Source: Bugula neritina
Lineage: Eukaryota > Bryozoa > Gymnolaemata > Cheilostomatida > Bugulidae
NCBI GenBank assembly: GCA_964035545.1
Contig: OZ037767.1
Location: 1,306,680 to 1,370,679 of the forward strand
Direction of reading: 5' to 3'
Length of the DNA stretch: 64,000 nucleotides
Shown here: one piece after another, positions 58,301 through 64,000 of the stretch
How positions within the stretch are numbered: position 1 is the first letter of the stretch
Layout of the letters: each line of letters begins with the position of its first letter
Position numbers and translations under genes: made by a program
Notes under the pieces: model-generated
Seen by the model: the letters and a program-made list of their open reading frames with translations, nothing else
The model's database searches: none
Told to the model about the DNA's origin: nothing

Positions 58301-61300
58301 AGCGGTCTAGACAATCCCAGGAGTTTACTAGTCGAACCTCGCCCAACACTCGCAGACGACCGAGAGCTGACTCGAGTTTCGGCTCTCCTAGACACAAGAG
58401 CCGAAGAGTGGAAGAAAATGCTACTAAAACTTCAAATAGGGGAAAACCTGAGGAGCGAACCAACAGCTGTGGTGGCTTGAGCTCAGATGAAGATGGTAAG
58501 CTGCGCTCTTGTAGTATTTGTATGAAAGTGTACTATGAAAATGGTTTATTTGTATCACAATTAGAGTGAAAAGCTATAATCACTATTGTTTTCCTAATAT
58601 TTGAAAAACAGTGCAGTATGAGTTGTTAGTCTGTCATCTGTGTTTACACATTGTTTTTGGAATTAAAGCCATAAATGTTTTTTTAACCTAGGTCAACATT
58701 TTAGCAGGTTCCCATTTTGTATTTTATGTTTTGTGCTCAAATTTAACTGAATCACTAATTGCATTGTTTTAGAGAGTTCAGAGAGAAAAAAAGCCGGTAG
58801 ATCATCTACAGACAAGTGAGTTGTCTACCCATTTCAGTAAATGCTCTATTCTACTAGTATAGTCTCTTTCTTTGCTCTGTATAGTATGTAGTTCTGTATG
58901 CAGTTAGCTTCTGTTTCTACTTGAGCAGCAATAGACTGAGAGTTGGTAGCCTTTACGGGACGTATGATGAAGCAGCCAGAAAGAATGTGGAGAGTACTAT
59001 CTTACCAGACTACATTGAGTCAACCCCCGCAGGCAAATACCTGGTTAGAAATTCAGAGGTAATACTTGTGTTTCTCATACCTGTAGTTTAGTTGAGGTAC
59101 TCCTTATATGGCCGTGGTATATGCCTTGCAAGCTGACAAAGTAAATGAATCAGCAGTGTAGAAAAACTAGGTTGTGTTTATAATGGAGACCAGCAAAGAA
59201 TTTCAAGTTGTCTATGAGAGAATAACTCCTAAATTTAATAGAGTTTTTCAGTAATTGCGTTCAGTTTTCTTCACATTAAACAATAGTGGGTTAATTCTTG
59301 ACCTAATGAACAGACAGGCAACATGGAAGCCACCCAGCATTTGATTGATATGGAAGATAAGTTTGAGTACGAGGTGGTGATGAGAGCATCACGTGCTAGA
59401 CAAGGTCGTCCAGAGTACAAGTACCCTGAGAGAACTGCTCGGCTCACCTGCTGTGAGTACTACTAGTAGTAGTGGGGTAGTAGTACTAGTAATAACTGAT
59501 AGTAGTGGTAGTGGTAGTAGTACTAGTAGTAGTAGTGGTAGTAGTAGTAGTAGCAGTAGTAGTAGCAGTACTAGTAGTGGTACTGGTAGTAGTAGTGGTA
59601 GTGGTAGTAGTGGTAGTAGCATTGTAATCTGCAAGTATAGACAACTACTACCATATCTAACTTACACTTGTTATGTATCACTAATCTCACGTTTCTATCA
59701 ATCACTTACTTGTCTTACAGTAACTCAGTTAGAATTCAATTTATATAACAGGTATTGCTTGCTAACCTCTTGTATTATCTCATTTTATTTTATTTCTGAG
59801 GCCAACAAATGTTGCTAATAAATAATGTTAATTTTTGTTTGCCATTTTCAAAAGTCGAATATCTGCCATATAGCTCCTTCATCTTAGGTGACACTGACTA
59901 CATGTTCTCTGTATGAATCAGTCAAGTTCCTTTGTATTAGTTGACACTGACTACAAGTTCTCTTGATCTGTCATCAGTGTCAACAATAAGCAGGTGCTTG
60001 CAATGACATCCGCCATACCAGCTCAGATAGTCAAGGAAATAAAACAATTTGGTCGGCAATGTTTAAATAGATATGGGGTGATGTCTTCTACTCGAAATCT
60101 GACTTAGGATTCGTAGCCTCAACAACCAACAAAATATAAAGATTACTCTGGGATGAGGGCTGCATGAATGCCCCACCTGTATGTGAGGTGCTGGAGCCAT
60201 GAAACCATGCAGAGGTGTTGCCTTATCTAGTAAATAATGTTGTGATTACTAGATTTGGCTGCATCTGATGCGTGTGTCTCGTCCTACTGTTCTAGCAACT
60301 CATTGCAGTATGAGGAACAAGTAAATTTGTATACTGACTATACTGGAGTGCGTTAGAGTGATTAGACTGTGGGCTTTGTCTTACCATTGAGGGTTTGGCA
60401 GTATAAATCCTGTTTTTTTTCACAGACTGATTTGAAAGTACAATCAGTAAATAATGGAACTCCCTTCATTGAATGCCCAGTTCTGCTTCTCATGGATATC
60501 TTTATTTGATAAATATAATCATCTCAGATCCCTTCTGTTGTCTTGTGTGTTGTTCAAAGAATATCTGTATGTCCTGTTGCTAGGTAACATGTGTCTATTT
60601 TATTGGCAATATATACATTTCATACATTTGCTTTTGGGCCTGAAAATGTTCGCTAATTACTTTTTATCTGCTTGTTCGGCAACTACATGTCATGTTGCTA
60701 GGTAACATTGATATCCTGAGTGTTTGTTCACGCTTTTGCTAGGTAACATGGATATCCTGAGTGTTTGTTCACGCTGTTGCTAGGTAACATTGATATCCCG
60801 GATGTTTGTTCACGCTTTTGCTAGGTAACATGGATATCCTGAGTGTTTGTTCACGCTGTTGCTAGGTAACATAGATATCCTGGATGTTTGTTTATGCTGT
60901 TGCTAGGTAACATGGATATCCTGAGTGTTTGTTCACACTGTTGCTAAGTAACATAGATATCCTGGATGTTTGTTTATGCTGTTGCTAGGTAACATGGATA
61001 TCCTGAGTGTTTGTTCACACTGTTGCTAGGTAACATAGATATCCTGGATGTTTGTTTATGCTGTTGCTATTTCTTCCCGTAATATAATGTTTGTTTTATA
61101 CTACTAATTTATTTATGCAAGTGTGGTTTTAGAACTAAAGAATACAGGTATTTCAGTTGTTGTGTTTTGACTCAATGCTAACACCTTGAATGTTCGCTCA
61201 TGCTGTCGCTAGTTGAAGTCAACATTGCAGAAGTTTAGGCTGTTGCTATGCAGACATCTTGGATGTTTGTTTATGTGGTTGCTAGGTAAAAAGGATGGTT

Positions 61301-63426
61301 GTGCTCACGACTCCGAAGATGATTCAACTGATGAGTCAGACTTAGAGGAAGGGGAAGTTGAAGATAACAGCGATGAGGAGGAAGGTGTAGACAAAGGTGA
61401 AGGTCAGGCCGAGAAACAGAAACCTTTAGTGTCTCAAGAAGTTCTGGCGAAGTTGAACCATCCTGAGAGGCTGCATAAGTTTATGTGCTACAATGATAAG
61501 GGAGAGGTAGTTGTTATTACAGTACTGTACAGTGTTGTGTTACAATGTAGTGTGGTTGTTACTACAGTACTGTACGGTGTTGTGTTACAATGTATAGTGT
61601 AGTTGTTACTACAGTACTGTATGGTTTCATGTAACTTCGTAGGGCTTGCTCTGGAATTTATCTAGTCAATTTCTGTAAAACATATTTTCATGTCAATTTT
61701 TCAAGTTATTACATATTTGAGACTCAAAAATCAAACACTTCTACTAGGAGAATCGTTAAAGCTATAATTTGAACTCTAATTTTATATACGGAGCATAGTT
61801 TTGAAGTTTATTCTCACTATATGAAATGTGTTTATTTCCCGATAGAGATATTTCTTAACAACATCAACTCTGATCAAATCTCTTCAACTTTCAAGTGAAA
61901 AAATTAAAAGCATAACATGTTTGCTATGATTGAATCATGTATACCAGCACTATTCTAAGCAAAGTATACTATATATGGTCACATTTTGCGATCACTGGTA
62001 AATTTCAGACCAACTACGGCCCGCTGTGTAAATGCAGTCGTAAAGCTCGTCGTATCGGTGTACGTCATGCCCTGTACGCCGGGGAGAGTCTTATAGAACC
62101 TTGCAAAGTAGAGAGTAACAACATCGACAGACTGTACCACTACAGACTCAGTCTCACACCTCTCTCTAACTTCAAGGTGAGTAGCCATGGGGGGGGGGGG
62201 GCAACTAGGACATTGTTTACCTTAATCTAATAGTGTTCTGGAGGTGGACCTCAATGTGTGCAGTTGATTTTAGCAAGTCAAAAGTGATTGTGTAAACAAC
62301 TCCACGCTCTCTCTGTCTGTTTCTGGTTAGCTTGGGTGTTGGTGAGTTTCGTATATCTATGGCCACTTACTCCTTTTCTATTAGCTGCCGTAGTTGTACC
62401 TGTGCTGCTTCTTACCAGGTGAATAATCCTACGACCATCTCCTGGGACAGCCGGAATTATACCTTTGATGGGTTCTCCCTGTTCACTCATCACAAGCTGC
62501 AGCAGGTAAGATACTGTATGACAGGTGAGATATAGTATGACATAATAAAGCAATACCTCAAACTGAATCGATGTCAAACATGTTAACAATATAGCGCAAG
62601 AACTAGTTTATTTGGAGTTGTCTTCTCTAGAGAAGCAAACTAGGAGTAGTTTTTTAATTTGAGTTAACCTGAATGAGTATCCATTATTGAGGTCAGTTCT
62701 GACATATCTTATAGTAGTTAGCAACTTCTCTTGGAAAACACTGGATTACTTCACACTTCCACACGCTCCTAACTTTATATCTCACTGTTGATTACTTTGT
62801 ACCGATGTATCCCAGGAGGCCTCATTCAAGACCATCCTCTACAGCTCATACTACCAGATCAAGTTGGTGGAGGAGCCGAAACCCATCATGTTTACCGCTC
62901 GCTCTCTCAATCTCATAGCTGACTACCTCTTCTACGAGCTATTTGAGATCGCTGACTTGACCTGGGTACAGGAAGCTTTCAAACATGGCTGCCGTCAGCT
63001 GCATATAATGCCTCGGTTCACGAGGCCTCTACCAGGTAGATTATGGCTGCTTATACTGTACTTACGTGGGCGTCCATGTTTTATATGCTGGTGACAGGAA
63101 GGAGGGGTGGATAGGTCAATAGCCCCCTTTTCATTTCCCCCACTCACCCACTTATGTTATTTCCTGTTTGTCTTTTTATATTGACCTGTCATAATATAAT
63201 AATGTACGAGTCATCTGCAAGTTTAAAGAGATTTGATTGGCTGCTACACACAGAAAGCTACATTAACCTCACGATTACCAGGAAACTGCTGAGTTAATTG
63301 CAGCTATTTTTAGCCAACATTCCTTGAGCATTGATGACGTAGCAAACGTCATCAATCAAACATGTAGACGGCTCATGCCAACCAAATCATACCTGGATAT
63401 GGTGTTAGCTTTTCTCAATCATAACA
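55337..63426 (+). CDS. DROSHA: Ribonuclease III DROSHA (5' part; continues past the window)
   Basis: Twelve exons in phase: 55337-55384 (ATG), 56414-56504, 56784-56872, 56965-58495, 58773-58815, 58929-59058, 59314-59452, 61286-61506, 62009-62176, 62419-62505, 62816-63035, 63304-63426 (last donor weak), about 963 residues so far. The N-terminus is Gln/Pro-rich. The 1.5-kb exon 4 encodes an Arg/Ser/Gly/His-rich (RS-type) region as in other animal Droshas. The acidic 'SDLEEGEVEDNSDEEEG' leads into the central domain: 'HPERLHKFMCYND', 'YGPLCKCSRKARRIGVRH' (zinc-binding Cys region), 'RLYHYRLSLTP', 'YTFDGFSLFTHH', 'LHIMPRFTRPLP'. Exon 12 was found by alignment to the family's 'LS..Q...YLL...KALVP' segment. 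Drosha with DGCR8/Pasha cuts primary microRNAs in the nucleus. The RNase III and dsRBD regions lie beyond the window. Confidence 0.92.
56595..56770 (+). repeat. TATGTATTTAT-type AT repeat in DROSHA intron 2
   Basis: A (TA)n run at about 56613-56634 is followed by degenerate GGTATATGTATTTATT units up to the exon 3 acceptor (56783). Confidence 0.85.
59453..59625 (+). repeat. (AGT)n array starting at the DROSHA exon 7 donor
   Basis: The donor CT|GTGAGTACTACTAGTAGTAG (59452/59453) grades directly into about 160 bp of AGT/GGT trinucleotides. It is the same motif family as the RTF1 intron 3 array, which also abuts a donor. Confidence 0.9.
59626..61285. other. DROSHA intron 7, remainder
   Basis: At 1.8 kb this is the longest DROSHA intron seen. 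Apart from the arrays at its two ends I see no exon. A frame at 60454-60705 overlaps the first minisatellite units and is probably chance. Confidence 0.5.
60690..61285 (+). repeat. 41-bp minisatellite ending at the DROSHA exon 8 acceptor
   Basis: About nine 41-bp units (60690-61075), each with GTTGCTAGGTAACAT and GATATCCTG..TGTTTGTTCACGC parts, plus isolated copies at about 60572 and 61200-61285. The real acceptor GGTTGCTAG|GTAAAAAGG (61285/61286) is a diverged copy in the same register. Each unit thus carries CTAG|GTAAC, an acceptor directly joined to a donor-like sequence. Confidence 0.9.
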
Positions 63427-64000
63427 GTAACATTGAATTCTGTGAAGTGGCACCATAAAGGTCAGCCACTATGCTTTATCTAAAGTACAGCCATGTCATA
63501 GTCATCCAGGCGCGTGATGAGAAGTTAATAGCTGTAATTCAAACTTGGCAAGTCTTCTAGAAACCAGTGACATATGTGATGGCTGTTGGCCAATAGTTAG
63601 GTACCAGCCATGTGGGTGCTGCCAAGGTTCAGTCACGTGCTGCCAGTTTCCAGGATGTAGAATATTTCACAGGGGATCAGAGCTAGTGCAAGATAAACCT
63701 ATGCACATAGGGGCATATAGCTAGCACATGGGGGCATATAGCTAGCATATGGGTTTATGTGCTTTATAGATGATTGGATTTGGTGTTTTTTGCATGTACT
63801 GCAAACTGAATGTTCTTTCTTACTGACTGGCCCAGGGTCTGGGTATACTCACACATCCTGGTACAGGCATAGCTCTGTCAAGTGTATTCACTAGTGGTAG
63901 AGTAGATGATTCTAGAACGTTGAGTAGATATAGAGTAGATGGTTCTAGAATATTTATTGAGTAGATATAGAGTAGATGTTTCTAGACTATTGAGTAGATA
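63427..64000. other. DROSHA intron 12 (window end) with short tandem repeats
   Basis: It has three copies of GGGGCATATAGCTAGCACAT-like sequence at about 63708-63755 and a tandem of GAGTAGAT..TTCTAGA units from about 63897 to the window end. No further DROSHA exon recognised. Confidence 0.6.

Noticed and set aside
57388-58480. Long frames on both strands inside DROSHA exon 4 (for example 57388-57885 minus, 57674-58141 and 58145-58480 plus)
   Set aside because: They are shadows of the low-complexity Arg/Ser/Gly-rich coding exon.
60690-61075. Regular direct repeats resembling a CRISPR array
   Set aside because: Units are contiguous and near-identical over their full length with no unique spacers, in a eukaryotic intron; it is a minisatellite.

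Overview
This is a eukaryotic, almost certainly animal, nuclear sequence. Every recognisable gene is split by GT-AG introns, mostly 100-800 bp. The DNA is AT-rich, intergenic gaps are only about 0.6-2.7 kb, and introns and spacers are full of micro- and minisatellites. DROSHA, a testis-specific-type (TSSK) kinase, XRCC3, DPP8/9, SNX5/6, RTF1 and an IgGFc-binding-domain secreted protein together point to an intron-rich, gene-dense marine invertebrate, possibly a sponge or another early-branching animal. The lineage is an inference with low confidence. I found no rRNA, tRNA, CRISPR or intact transposon.

Layout: (1) <1-6234 (+), 3' part of a secreted/adhesive protein with two IgGFc-binding-type modules. 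(2) 6823-9710 (-), XRCC3, convergent with gene 1. (3) 11319-16537 (+), SNX5/SNX6, divergent from XRCC3. (4) 18889-25063 (+), unrecognised 430-residue protein. (5) 26366-28888 (+), unrecognised 235-residue protein, perhaps part of the preceding gene. (6) 29724-35250 (-), RTF1 of the PAF1 complex. (7) 37798-39648 (+), COX20-like mitochondrial protein with a long N-terminal extension. (8) 42373-49761 (+), DPP8/9 serine peptidase. (9) 50927-53263 (-), TSSK-like kinase. (10) 55337->63426 (+), DROSHA, cut by the window end before its RNase III domains. All exon models were assembled by hand by matching splice consensus, reading phase and family similarity. The XRCC3, SNX, RTF1, DPP8/9, TSSK and DROSHA models keep phase across every junction.

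The genes do not form a pathway. They are housekeeping and nuclear genes (DNA repair, transcription elongation, microRNA processing, retromer-related sorting, respiratory-chain assembly) beside cell-type genes (kinase, secreted protein).

The most striking feature is structural. Many tandem arrays are not just inside introns but are in register with a splice site, so the real donor or acceptor is one member of a repeat array. Clear cases are in XRCC3, SNX5/6 (a donor and an acceptor), DPP8/9, RTF1 (two donors) and DROSHA. In XRCC3 and SNX5/6 the unit length is a multiple of three and the array is open in the gene's own frame, so use of alternative repeat-borne acceptors would add 10- or 8-residue blocks to the protein.
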